Assembly: GCA_020848095.1 (NCBI GenBank)
Contig: JADLAT010000003.1
Coordinates: forward strand, 124,001 to 188,000
From: Alphaproteobacteria bacterium
GTDB lineage: Bacteria; Pseudomonadota; Alphaproteobacteria; Micavibrionales; Micavibrionaceae
Direction: 5' to 3'
Length of the DNA: 64,000 bases
The translations under genes and the position numbers were made by a program. The notes under the pieces are model-generated. The model saw only the letters and a list, made by a program, of their open reading frames with translations. It did no database searches and was not told the DNA's origin. Shown one piece after another: positions 40,007-48,728 of the stretch (positions are counted from its first letter, which is position 1; each line of letters begins with the position of its first letter).

Positions 40007-41097
40007 TGAGCAAGGGCTCTGATTTCACAGGAAAGAAAATCCTCATCAGGGCCGATGCCGCGCCGCAGATCGGCAGCGGACACATTATGCGCAGCTCCGT
40101 TCTGGCAAAACTGTTACAACAACATGGTGCGCAGATCACCTATGTCTGCCGGAGTTTCACCGGCCATATGCAGGACTTTCTCCGCCGTCAGGGTTTCACC
40201 GTATGCGCTTTACCGGTAGCGCCAGACTGGGTTATCCAAAGAGAGCGCACAGAAACATGGCTTGGCGGACAAAGCGCCGAAGATGCGCAAGCCTGTTTTA
40301 GGCTCACAGGCCCGCAAGACATTGTGATTGCCGATCACTACGGCATTGATGAAACATGGTGCAAACTGGCGCGCAATCATTGCCGCGTTCTGGTCTGTCT
40401 GGATGATGAAGCACAAAAACCACTGGATTGCGACATTGTCCTTAATCAAAATTATTACCCCTCACCTGATGCTTTATATGCAGGCCTGATCCCTGATGTC
40501 TGCCAAAAATTGATTGGGCCGCGCTATGCATTATTACGCCCCGAATTTGCGGATGCCCGAAAAAATGCCCATACGCGCCACCACATAAAGAATGTTCTGG
40601 TCCTGCCCGGGGGGAATGATCATTTTGGTATTGCCCGGCAAATTCTTGAGCATTGGAGTTTGGACGCCAGATTAACGCTGGTGGTGGGTAACCAATGTGA
40701 TGACCCATCACTCGAAGAAAGAGCGCGGGAGCAGGGGCATACCCTTATAGGCAGCACAAATACCGTTGAAACGCTTATGCTGGAGAGTGATTTTTGCATC
40801 GGTGCGGGTGGCAGCACGAGTTGGGAGCGATGCTGTCTAAAGCTCCCCTCAGCCCTGTTTGTGCTGGCGGATAATCAGGCCGCTATAGCCGCCAATCTGG
40901 AATTGGCAGGCGCCTGTATCAATTTGGGCCGCATCAACAGCTTTGACTTCACAACCATAAATCAAAAAATAGGCTCATTAACAGGAGAGCCCTCTGCGCT
41001 CGCCACAATGTCAGAAGCGGCAGGAAAATTGACAGATGGCCTCGGCGCCATACGGGTTTTAGAGGCCCTCCAAAGCATCCTCCAGGAGCGCTCCTGA
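40006..41097 (+). CDS. pseG: PseG-like UDP-sugar hydrolase (pseudaminic acid pathway)
   Basis: Removes UDP from UDP-2,4-diacetamido-2,4,6-trideoxy-beta-L-altropyranose, releasing the sugar that PseI joins to PEP. The 363-residue GT-B-like protein has IRADAAPQIGSGHIMRS (the His is the proposed catalytic base), IADHYGIDETW, VLNQNYY, GPRYALLRPEF and GAGGSTSWERCCLKLPS, all hallmarks of PseG. Its ATG shares a base with the stop of the upstream MBL gene (TAATG). It is therefore coupled to the housekeeping metG-tatD operon, although its partners PseC and PseI lie about 20 kb away. Confidence 0.9.
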   Translation: MSKGSDFTGKKILIRADAAPQIGSGHIMRSSVLAKLLQQHGAQITYVCRSFTGHMQDFLRRQGFTVCALPVAPDWVIQRERTETWLGGQSAEDAQACFRLTGPQDIVIADHYGIDETWCKLARNHCRVLVCLDDEAQKPLDCDIVLNQNYYPSPDALYAGLIPDVCQKLIGPRYALLRPEFADARKNAHTRHHIKNVLVLPGGNDHFGIARQILEHWSLDARLTLVVGNQCDDPSLEERAREQGHTLIGSTNTVETLMLESDFCIGAGGSTSWERCCLKLPSALFVLADNQAAIAANLELAGACINLGRINSFDFTTINQKIGSLTGEPSALATMSEAAGKLTDGLGAIRVLEALQSILQERS

Positions 41098-41146
41098 CCC
41101 ACATGACCCACAAAACAGGATCAAGAACCATTCATGCACCAATTTT

Positions 41147-42439
41147 TTAGCGCACAGAAAAAACAGGATGAATAGGGGGTATCCCAAGCCGTTCGTCAAG
41201 CCCCGGTTTTTCCAGAGCCGCTTTAACAACCGCCAGCGCATCCGTGTAGGCCTTTAACACATGATCCATATCGGCCTTGGTATGCGCGTAGCATATATTA
41301 TGACTGCCCGCCAACAACACGCCCCCCGCCAGCATTTCTTTCAGGAAAAGCGTTTTAATCGCCTCCTTACTGCCGTGAGCATGATCGGCAAATTGCAGGA
41401 TTTTCCACGGAGCCTTGCCGCATAGGGTGATATTCTGCGCCAGCCCGGCCTCAGCAATTTTCTTGAGTGTTTCCTCCGCAAGCCAGCTCCCCGTCTTCCA
41501 AAGGGTTTCAACCACAGGCTCGCGTTGCATTTTCTCAATGACAGCGATAGAAGCCGCCAGAGACAGTGCCTCTCCGCCAAAGGTGGAAGAATAGAAAATA
41601 CGGTCCATAAGCGACATCACATCCGCCCGCCCGACCAGTGCGGAAATCGGCATTCCGTTCCCCATAGCCTTGCCAAAAGCCGCCAGATCAGGCGTCACAC
41701 CAAAAAGCACCTGCGCCCCGCCATTGGCAAAACGAAAACCGGTTATGACCTCATCGAAAATCAACAAAGCGCCGTTTTCATGCGCCATTGCCTTAACCGC
41801 CTCAAGATACCCCTCTTGCGGGTCTGTGGTGTTCATAGGCTCCATAATTACAGCGGCCACATCGCCTTCAAATTTCTTAAATTCAGCGCGTAAAGCATCG
41901 AGATCGTTATACGCAACCTTGGTTGTCAGCGCGCATGTGCTTTTGGGAATACCCAGATTTTTAATGGTTGCGCCGATATACCAATCCTGCCAGCCATGAT
42001 AACCAAGCGCGATGATATGATCTTTTCCAGTAAACCCTCTGGCCAGCCGGACAGCGCCGGACGTAGCATCCGTTCCATTTTTTCCATAGCGCACCATCTC
42101 GGCGCAGGGAATAAGATCAACCAGCATTTCAGACAGCTTGAACTCAAGCGTCGTAGAGAGCGAGAAACTTATCCCCTTACCAAGCTGGGCGATAATGGCC
42201 TCATCCACGTCTTTATCCTGATACCCCAGCAAAACCGGTAAAAGGCCGCAAATCAGGTCCACATATTCATGACCATCAATATCCCAGACCCGTCCACCGC
42301 GCCCCCGGTCGAGAAACAGCGGCGCAGCCCCTTGAGGGAATTGCTGATGACTTTTGGAAAATGTCTGGCTGCCCAAGGGAATGGTTTTGAGCGCGCGTTG
42401 AAGGGCTTCGTTACTTTTAGCGTAAGAGCGTGCGCTCAT
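41147..42439 (-). CDS. HemL-like class III aminotransferase in the glycan island
   Basis: A 430-residue PLP enzyme of the class III (GSA aminomutase-like) family. The PLP lysine is in AAFGKAMGNGMPIS, with the upstream LIFDEVITGFR motif and FYSSTFGGEALSLAA. In heme synthesis this family makes 5-aminolevulinate. Here the neighbours (Gfo/Idh oxidoreductase, nucleotidyltransferase) suggest instead that it aminates a sugar carbonyl. It is the last gene of the long minus-strand run and converges on pseG, with 49 bases between the stops. The function is inferred from context. Confidence 0.75.
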   Translation of the reverse strand: MSARSYAKSNEALQRALKTIPLGSQTFSKSHQQFPQGAAPLFLDRGRGGRVWDIDGHEYVDLICGLLPVLLGYQDKDVDEAIIAQLGKGISFSLSTTLEFKLSEMLVDLIPCAEMVRYGKNGTDATSGAVRLARGFTGKDHIIALGYHGWQDWYIGATIKNLGIPKSTCALTTKVAYNDLDALRAEFKKFEGDVAAVIMEPMNTTDPQEGYLEAVKAMAHENGALLIFDEVITGFRFANGGAQVLFGVTPDLAAFGKAMGNGMPISALVGRADVMSLMDRIFYSSTFGGEALSLAASIAVIEKMQREPVVETLWKTGSWLAEETLKKIAEAGLAQNITLCGKAPWKILQFADHAHGSKEAIKTLFLKEMLAGGVLLAGSHNICYAHTKADMDHVLKAYTDALAVVKAALEKPGLDERLGIPPIHPVFSVR

Positions 42440-42462
42440 ATTGGCAGACCTTTCCAGAGTGA

Positions 42463-43461
42463 TTAAATTTCAACGCGTTGTCCTTTGCATTCGGCAGAAT
42501 CATAACAAGCCCGCACGCAGGCCAGAGCCGCCACACCTTCCGCCAGCGTAGCCAGATTTCCCGAGCGCGGAGCGCCGGAGATCAGAGCACAAAACGCCTC
42601 AATCAGGGAAACATAGCATGCGTTAATATCAAGGGAAACACTATCCAGCAGGCTCGTCCAGCATCTCGTTTCGGCACTATAAAGATCCACTTTACAATGC
42701 TCCGGCGCTTTGCCGATACTGCGCCAGATGACAGTGCCGTTTTCGCCGATGACCTCACAGCCGCGCTGCTTGATTTTTTGCAGATAATCCAGATGAATTT
42801 CCGCACGCATACCGTTCTGATGAATGGTATTTATCGCCGCATAATCTTCAGCCGCAATCTCCAGAGCGCTTATTTTCTCCAACTGCGCAGAGACAAAGGC
42901 AATCGGACCGAATAGATGCTGAAGATAATCTATCTCATGAATGCAATCCATCGTAACGCCGCCACCGGTTTCCCGCTGCACCACATAAAGACCACGATAA
43001 TCAACGCCGGGGCGCATGGACGGAAGGTCATTACCGAAATGCGCCCGCGCGAACAAAGGCTTTCCGATAGATTTCAGCCCCTCTTTCAGAGCCATAACGG
43101 CCTGATGCGCACGCATATTGCTAACGACAAAGAGCCTGTCTTGAGCCTGCTCCTGTAAACCCGCGGCCTCCGCCAGAGAAAGACAGACGGGCTTTTCCAC
43201 TAAAATTTTAGCCCTTTCACAAATGCGCAAGGCCTTAAGCGCGGTTTCATAATGAAGATGCGTCGGCAGAGCGATAATAACGCCATCTGGCTGCTGCGAA
43301 AGGGCCTCCTCAAGATCAGTAAAAGAGCGGCATTGAAGAGACTCAGCCAGAACTTTCGCCTTATCTTCCTCATGGTCACACACAAGCACCTTTGAGAAAG
43401 CTGCCGCATTGCGTGCATGCCTTTGCCCAATAGAGCCACAGCCGATAATGAGAATTTTCAC
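42463..43461 (-). CDS. Gfo/Idh/MocA-family NAD-dependent oxidoreductase
   Basis: A 332-residue dehydrogenase. The N-terminal Rossmann motif is IIGCGSIGQRHARN, with the family's LVEKPVCLS motif near residue 92 and a GGGVTMDCIHEIDYL region. Such enzymes oxidise or reduce hydroxyls on sugars. Next to a PLP aminotransferase it could make the keto group that the aminotransferase converts to an amine. It overlaps the upstream nucleotidyltransferase by ATGA and lies 23 bases ahead of the aminotransferase gene. Confidence 0.85.
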   Translation of the reverse strand: MKILIIGCGSIGQRHARNAAAFSKVLVCDHEEDKAKVLAESLQCRSFTDLEEALSQQPDGVIIALPTHLHYETALKALRICERAKILVEKPVCLSLAEAAGLQEQAQDRLFVVSNMRAHQAVMALKEGLKSIGKPLFARAHFGNDLPSMRPGVDYRGLYVVQRETGGGVTMDCIHEIDYLQHLFGPIAFVSAQLEKISALEIAAEDYAAINTIHQNGMRAEIHLDYLQKIKQRGCEVIGENGTVIWRSIGKAPEHCKVDLYSAETRCWTSLLDSVSLDINACYVSLIEAFCALISGAPRSGNLATLAEGVAALACVRACYDSAECKGQRVEI

Positions 43462-44156
43462 CCGCGTTCCCCCCAGTGCTTTTCGGCGAAATACAGGGCG
43501 ATTTCAAAATCCTCAGGCGTATCCATATCTACGGATTTCCAGCGCGGCATCGTGTGTCCGCGCATAACAGGCGCATAAAAGCCCGGATTTTTTCTGAAAT
43601 CTTCGGTCATGACGCAATAGGTGCTACCGTTATCAACCAGCAAAACCGGCTGGCTATCCGCTCTTTGCGCAACCAGTTCCGGCCACATGGGGGAAAGATC
43701 GTTCGTCCCCGGCGTGAGTTTCAGCGCCTGATGCGGCGGCTGCTCATAGGCACAAACCGCCAGTGCATGATGACACGTACCGGGTTCGATTAAGGCGCAG
43801 GTTGCCTCAATGTCCTGTGCGCTGCGCATCGGCGCGGTCGCATAAAGCAGGCACAAAAGATCGTATTGACGACCTTGCGTTTCCTCTATGTCCAGAAAAT
43901 CTGCCGCCACAGCCTTAACCATAGCCTTGTCGGTGGCCAGATTCTCATCACGCATAGATAGCGCCGCGCCATATTTTTCGGCGATTTCAGCGATCTCCGC
44001 ATCCTCCGTTGAAACAACAACCCTCTCAAACAGGCCCGTCGCCAAGGCGGCCTCTATAGTATGCGCAATCACAGGCTTACCCATGAAGGGCAGAATATTT
44101 TTACGGGGCAACCGTTTTGAGCCGCCGCGCGCCGGGATAAGCGCAACCCTTTTCAT
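43458..44156 (-). CDS. CMP-nonulosonate cytidylyltransferase (NeuA/PseF-like)
   Basis: A 232-residue nucleotidyltransferase that would activate a nonulosonic or related acid as its CMP form. The signature IPARGGSKRLPRKNILPF (residues 7-24) is followed by GKPVIAHTIEAA, VVSTEDAEIAEIAEKYGA and CLLYATAPMRS; the last is typical of PseF rather than of NeuA for sialic acid. It ends VDMDTPEDFEIAL. PseF is the best candidate, though LegF or other CMP-acid synthetases remain possible. It overlaps genes on both sides by ATGA. Confidence 0.82.
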   Translation of the reverse strand: MKRVALIPARGGSKRLPRKNILPFMGKPVIAHTIEAALATGLFERVVVSTEDAEIAEIAEKYGAALSMRDENLATDKAMVKAVAADFLDIEETQGRQYDLLCLLYATAPMRSAQDIEATCALIEPGTCHHALAVCAYEQPPHQALKLTPGTNDLSPMWPELVAQRADSQPVLLVDNGSTYCVMTEDFRKNPGFYAPVMRGHTMPRWKSVDMDTPEDFEIALYFAEKHWGERG

Positions 44157-45778
44157 GCGGCCCTCTCATAATTTTTGATGTTTTCATGCAGATAGCGGGC
44201 AAGGTTTTTGATAAAGCCCTGCCGGAAACGCTGTTCTTCTTCAGTGAACATACGCTTGTCAGAGCCGCCAATCCGGGAACGCTCCTCAACATTATCAATG
44301 TAATAATAGCTAAAGTTTTCCGAGACGCTTTCGACCCGCTTCAGATATTCAAGAACCTTGTCTTCAGGCACTTCGGGCGTTTTTTCTATGCTCTCAAATG
44401 CAGCACGCAAATCTGAAAGACTATGGATACGGTAAACACCTTCGCAACGGCCATACCAATATTCCCCGAACAAAAGCACAGGCTTGCCGCGCGCAATGGC
44501 CTCCCAGCCCGTGGTACCACTGGCAATCGCCACAGCAGCGCAATGTTTAACCAGCTTTTTAGAATCCGTTGTTGGAGGAATAAACGTAATACGGGGACAC
44601 GCCTCCCGCAGCCGCAGAAAGAAATCAACATCGCGGGGGTTGTCGCCTGCCACCGGCTTCATGAAACTGCGCGGATGTTCTTTGAATATAATCTGCCAGT
44701 CTTTTGGCACGATACGCTCCAGCATCGAGAAAATCAGAAAATAATCATAGAAATATCCGCTATCAGGAACAGTGCTGCGCTCCGGCATAAAATTAGCCGG
44801 GAAATAGATATAAGGCCGGTCGTAATCCACTTGCCCAAGATGGCGCTCATAATGTTTGCGGGCCTTATCCACCCGGCGCGCAGTAAGCAATGTCATGGCC
44901 AGTGTTTGCGCCTTGGAAAGGTTTTGAGACACTTCTTTAGAAAAAACACTTGGCTTCGTTAGACAAAGTCGCGTCAGCAATGGCGTTCTAAGCTGCCCTT
45001 TCAATACGGATTGCCCCAGAGCAATCAGAATTTGCAAACTCTGAGGCAGAGCATTGAAAAAGGACTTAAAATACCCGGCTTTTTTCTTCGGCCCCTCATG
45101 AGACTTAAACATCCCGGTAAGACTGACATTGTAGGGCCTGTAATTCTCGCCGGGGTTACGGACAAACTCAAAAAAATCTGCCGTTTCCTTACTCAGCGCC
45201 GGCAAGCTTTTACCCTCAAACTGCTCAGAATCGAAAGAAGCTGATTGATGATGGATAGAGGTGCAGGCATAGGTCAGATGAGGCAGGGAGGTCGCCTCCA
45301 ACGCTATGAAAGGCACGCCCCGCCGCTCACAGATTAAATAAATCAGATAATCAAAAACCCTGTGCGGCATGGAAGCGGCAATAACGACATCAGGCTTGAA
45401 ATGATCAAACAGCCCTTCCCATATTCTTATCATTTGCCAAAGATGCTGCCGCCGGGATTCAAACGAACCAGCGCGTTTGCTTAATAAGAAACGAGAGACC
45501 ATCTCATGCAGGATCGCCTGATGAGGGGCAAAAGACTCTATAATTTCCGGATCCAGAGAGGCCGGGGAAAAGCCTTCTATATTATCCGGCATACTGGCCA
45601 TACGCGCCGCATTTACATCATAGAACGGGACAGCACCCAGCGCGGAATTTTTAATAACATCACTGCCCAAGCCAACATACAAAGCCGGGCGCACCCCGTG
45701 TTCTTCCGCCAGACTATCCGCCACCCCCGCCCAGAGCGCCGTAAAGGTCATGATATAAAAAGCCTTTTTATGTTCCAT
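44153..45778 (-). CDS. Capsule-type glycan biosynthesis protein, paralogue 2
   Basis: A protein of about 541 residues, likely with a GT-B glycosyltransferase-like fold. It shares with the gene immediately upstream the motifs FPANFMPERSTVPDSG, IIFKEHP and AIASGTTGWEAI, so the two are paralogues. SGTTxWEA motifs are common in capsular polysaccharide (KpsC/KpsS-like) and surface-carbohydrate proteins. It may transfer a nonulosonic acid or another sugar. I choose the ATG at 45778 (MEHKKAFYIM), which overlaps the previous gene by 11 bases; an in-frame ATG at 45844 is possible. Confidence 0.65.
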   Translation of the reverse strand: MEHKKAFYIMTFTALWAGVADSLAEEHGVRPALYVGLGSDVIKNSALGAVPFYDVNAARMASMPDNIEGFSPASLDPEIIESFAPHQAILHEMVSRFLLSKRAGSFESRRQHLWQMIRIWEGLFDHFKPDVVIAASMPHRVFDYLIYLICERRGVPFIALEATSLPHLTYACTSIHHQSASFDSEQFEGKSLPALSKETADFFEFVRNPGENYRPYNVSLTGMFKSHEGPKKKAGYFKSFFNALPQSLQILIALGQSVLKGQLRTPLLTRLCLTKPSVFSKEVSQNLSKAQTLAMTLLTARRVDKARKHYERHLGQVDYDRPYIYFPANFMPERSTVPDSGYFYDYFLIFSMLERIVPKDWQIIFKEHPRSFMKPVAGDNPRDVDFFLRLREACPRITFIPPTTDSKKLVKHCAAVAIASGTTGWEAIARGKPVLLFGEYWYGRCEGVYRIHSLSDLRAAFESIEKTPEVPEDKVLEYLKRVESVSENFSYYYIDNVEERSRIGGSDKRMFTEEEQRFRQGFIKNLARYLHENIKNYERAA

Positions 45779-47396
45779 AGCGCGCGGCCTTCTCTTGAGA
45801 TGCCGGCTGGCGGGCCAGAGCGTATGTTTTATAGATTTGATCACATAACGTCTTTAAGCCAGCCCTTCCGGTGTCGTTATAAAGCCTGTCTTTTTCATAC
45901 GGCGCATAACCGCGCGCCCAGGCCCATAACCCGCCTATGGATTCCAATGTAGCGCAATACTGGATCAGCTTTGAGCGGGAAGGCTTGAAGCCGGATTCTA
46001 CCCGGCCTATAAAGTTCCGGCACTGCTCAAGCGTCTTGATATGAGCAATCTCCGGGCAGGCGGCAAACCAGATCTCACCAAAAACCATAGCCGGAACTTC
46101 CCGCGTTGCCGCCTGCCACGCCGTTGTGCCCGTCGAGGTAGCCACGCATTGAGCGGAATCAATGAGCGATAAAGGATCAAAATCAAGAGGAACAAATTCG
46201 AGGCTGGGCGCGAGGTGCTTCAATCTTTGGTAAAAAGAAACCGAACGATTATTATCCGCCGCTATGGGGGGGCGGTAATTTGACGGATGCTCTTTAAAAT
46301 AGATCACCCAACCGGCGGGGATTGAGGCCTGTATCATCTCAACCATAAGCTCCGTCCATTGGCATAAACCGGCATCCGGCGTGCTGCTGCGTTCAGGCTG
46401 AAAACTGGCAGCAAAATAGATAAATTTTCGGTTCAAATCAGGATGGGCGCAACAGGAATCATAAAACTCACGCGCAGCCCGCACCTGCGCCTTAACTTTT
46501 TCATGCCGCGCTGCCGCCGCAACGATATTTTGGAACGTAACGGGGTTTTGGCCTTTTTTATGTCGGTAAGGCAGCGTCAGTTTTTGCGTAAAGAACGATT
46601 TCCTGCGCTGAAAATGCGCAGCCACATGCACAGGCACCCTCAAGGGGAACGGGATAGCTCTAAACACTCTCAGAGCTGTATCTTTAAGACCTGTCCGGCG
46701 TTCATTCTTACTCTTGAAATACAAAGGCTGAACCGCCGCATAATCCTTTAAAGTGTTATCAAAATATCTCTGCAATTCCAGTGACGGGGCAGGGGCCTTG
46801 TGAAGATTCTCGCGAATAGCCCTAAAGCGGTCATTCATATCGCCCACCACAAGAAAAGGGGTTTGCCGCGACCCCTCTTCGGCAAACAAAATCTCGTTGG
46901 ACTGCTCAAGCATGATAAAGGGAATATCCAGGTAACGGGCCACAATATAGGCCATATAGTCATACAGCCGGTGCGGAATGGTCGGCATAATCACCGCGCC
47001 GATATCCATGCCCTGTAAAATGGTAAACCACGCATTGGCCATATCTATGTAATAGCTGCGCCGCTTTTCTATGGAGAGGCGATACGGCGCGCCGAACCAG
47101 CGATCCATCATGTTATAGAATGTGTCCTCATGCCGGGCATTTTTACGCAGGAAATCACCATCAACGCAGCCCGGACTACGGGAAAGCCCCGGCGGCACAT
47201 GATTTTGCATGGCATCAATATGCTCTAAAAATTGAGTTTGAGGGAAAGCCTCCCCGCAGGTTTTTTTATGATCTGTTACGCTTGAAACCCAAAGAACAGG
47301 ATCAAATCCATAGCGTTCCTGTAAATCCGAAGCGATATCAATCCACGCCGGGTTTGGCGATTTAATATAAAGTGTTTTAATGCGCGGATTATTCAT
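45768..47396 (-). CDS. Capsule-type glycan biosynthesis protein, paralogue 1
   Basis: A 542-residue protein homologous to its downstream neighbour. The shared motifs are FAASFQPERSSTPDAG, IYFKEHPSNYR and VATSTGTTAWQAA. The N-terminal half (about 1-120) is more divergent and could be the acceptor-binding half of a GT-B enzyme. It overlaps the upstream acetyltransferase gene by 8 bases. The substrates are unknown. Confidence 0.65.
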   Translation of the reverse strand: MNNPRIKTLYIKSPNPAWIDIASDLQERYGFDPVLWVSSVTDHKKTCGEAFPQTQFLEHIDAMQNHVPPGLSRSPGCVDGDFLRKNARHEDTFYNMMDRWFGAPYRLSIEKRRSYYIDMANAWFTILQGMDIGAVIMPTIPHRLYDYMAYIVARYLDIPFIMLEQSNEILFAEEGSRQTPFLVVGDMNDRFRAIRENLHKAPAPSLELQRYFDNTLKDYAAVQPLYFKSKNERRTGLKDTALRVFRAIPFPLRVPVHVAAHFQRRKSFFTQKLTLPYRHKKGQNPVTFQNIVAAAARHEKVKAQVRAAREFYDSCCAHPDLNRKFIYFAASFQPERSSTPDAGLCQWTELMVEMIQASIPAGWVIYFKEHPSNYRPPIAADNNRSVSFYQRLKHLAPSLEFVPLDFDPLSLIDSAQCVATSTGTTAWQAATREVPAMVFGEIWFAACPEIAHIKTLEQCRNFIGRVESGFKPSRSKLIQYCATLESIGGLWAWARGYAPYEKDRLYNDTGRAGLKTLCDQIYKTYALARQPASQEKAARYGT

Positions 47397-47961
47397 TCGC
47401 CAGCTTTCCCATTAAAATACCATCCTGCGCGACGCCCTCATCATCAAGCCAATAACCGCGCAACACACCCTCTTTCTCAAATCCCGCTTTTTCAAACGCC
47501 CGTATAGAAGCATGATTGTTTTCGTAAGCACCCGCCTGAACACGGAGAAGGCCAAGCGTTTCAAAGGCCAGCACGCTTATACCTTGAATGGCCTCCGTAG
47601 CATAGTTTTTGCCCCAGGAATCTTTATCGCCGATAATAATGCCGATATCCGCACGAAAATGAGCGCGGTTTAACGGTCCCAGCTTAATATTACCAATATG
47701 TTTTTCATCACTCTTGGTAAAAATACCCATGAGCAGATTATCAGGAGAAATAAGCATATCACGCACAAAGGCCCTGATCCGCTCCGGCGTTTGGGCGGGG
47801 GCATGCCGCACTTCGAGATAGCGCAGGACTTCAGGATCGCGCAGCCAGTCGAAATAATCCCCGGACATATTATCAAGCGTCAAGGTCTCCAGTTTTAATC
47901 GCGCGGTTTCCTGTACAAAAAAAGGCTGCGCTTTAAGATCGGGAAGGGGGGATCTGGACAT
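47389..47961 (-). CDS. GNAT acetyltransferase (candidate PseH)
   Basis: A 190-residue GCN5-related N-acetyltransferase. The ETARLKLETLTL start, the GIIIGDKDSWGKNYATEAI region (acetyl-CoA pyrophosphate loop, usually Q/RxxGxG/A-like) and the C-terminal YENNHASIRAFEKAGFEKEGVLRGYW are typical of the RimJ/RimL type. In the pseudaminic pathway PseH acetylates N4 of the aminosugar made by PseC. This is the only N-acetyltransferase visible in the island, so it is the best PseH candidate. The gene lies three bases downstream of the HisF-like gene. Confidence 0.8.
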   Translation of the reverse strand: MSRSPLPDLKAQPFFVQETARLKLETLTLDNMSGDYFDWLRDPEVLRYLEVRHAPAQTPERIRAFVRDMLISPDNLLMGIFTKSDEKHIGNIKLGPLNRAHFRADIGIIIGDKDSWGKNYATEAIQGISVLAFETLGLLRVQAGAYENNHASIRAFEKAGFEKEGVLRGYWLDDEGVAQDGILMGKLANE

Positions 47962-47964
47962 TTT

Positions 47965-48720
47965 TCAAGGCCGTATATTCAAATTTTGTGAACGCATATG
48001 CTGTTTGATCTTTACCAGATTAGCATCAGAAAAAACCAGCATCGCCCCTAAACATACACCATTAACCCCCGCCTTATAAGCCTTCTCTATATCTGTCAGG
48101 GAGCCCGCGCCCCCTTCGATAAGCAAAGGCACATCAACCAAAATGCGCATTCGTTCATACAGATCAAGATCAAAACCGCTCAAGGTGCCTTCCCGGTCCA
48201 CAGACATAATCCGCAGTTCTCCCGCCCCCCGATCAACCACTTCACGGGCCCAGTCAAACGGATCATGCGTATTCAGCGTTTGCCCGCTTCGATGATCAAA
48301 CAGATGATATTCGCCCTGAGCATCCTTAAGAATATCAAGACCGACAACAACGGCCTGCACCCCATAACGATGAGCCAAAACACCAATCAGATCGGGCTGA
48401 TCGTACGCCACGCTGGTTAAACCGATTTTGTCTGCGCCAGTCGCCATTGCATGCAGGCCGCGCTCTTCGCTGTTGATCGCGCCAAAGAATGTCAGCGGCA
48501 TATAGCACTCATCCGCTATTTTTTTGAGAGTCTCGAAATCCGGCTCAGCGCCTTGCTTCGATGCTTCTATATCACAAACAACAAGCTCATCTGCGCCCTG
48601 GGCATTATGCGCCCGCGCCGTGGTAGCGGGAGCTCCGGCATCTTTATAGCCAGCATAGCGCGTGCCTTTTACAAGCCGCCCGTTCTGAATCAAAATACTG
48701 GGGATGAGGCGCTGATACAT
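47965..48720 (-). CDS. HisF-like amidotransferase partner (WbpI/HisF2 type)
   Basis: A 251-residue TIM-barrel protein homologous to HisF. Canonical HisF begins with IPCLDV, whose Asp is the catalytic residue; this protein reads RLIPSILIQNGRLVKG, so the Asp is replaced by Leu. The second barrel Asp (VVVGLDILKD) remains. The replacement suggests that it no longer closes the imidazole ring and serves to channel ammonia. With the neighbouring HisH- and WbpG-like genes it forms the amidotransferase set known from P. aeruginosa O-antigen and Campylobacter flagellin glycan loci. Confidence 0.85.
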   Translation of the reverse strand: MYQRLIPSILIQNGRLVKGTRYAGYKDAGAPATTARAHNAQGADELVVCDIEASKQGAEPDFETLKKIADECYMPLTFFGAINSEERGLHAMATGADKIGLTSVAYDQPDLIGVLAHRYGVQAVVVGLDILKDAQGEYHLFDHRSGQTLNTHDPFDWAREVVDRGAGELRIMSVDREGTLSGFDLDLYERMRILVDVPLLIEGGAGSLTDIEKAYKAGVNGVCLGAMLVFSDANLVKIKQHMRSQNLNIRP

Positions 48721-48728
48721 TTAGAAAA

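Noticed and set aside
41147..42439. hemL for heme synthesis.
   Set aside because: It is homologous to the family, but the neighbours are sugar-nucleotide genes; a glycan role is more likely. Not proven.
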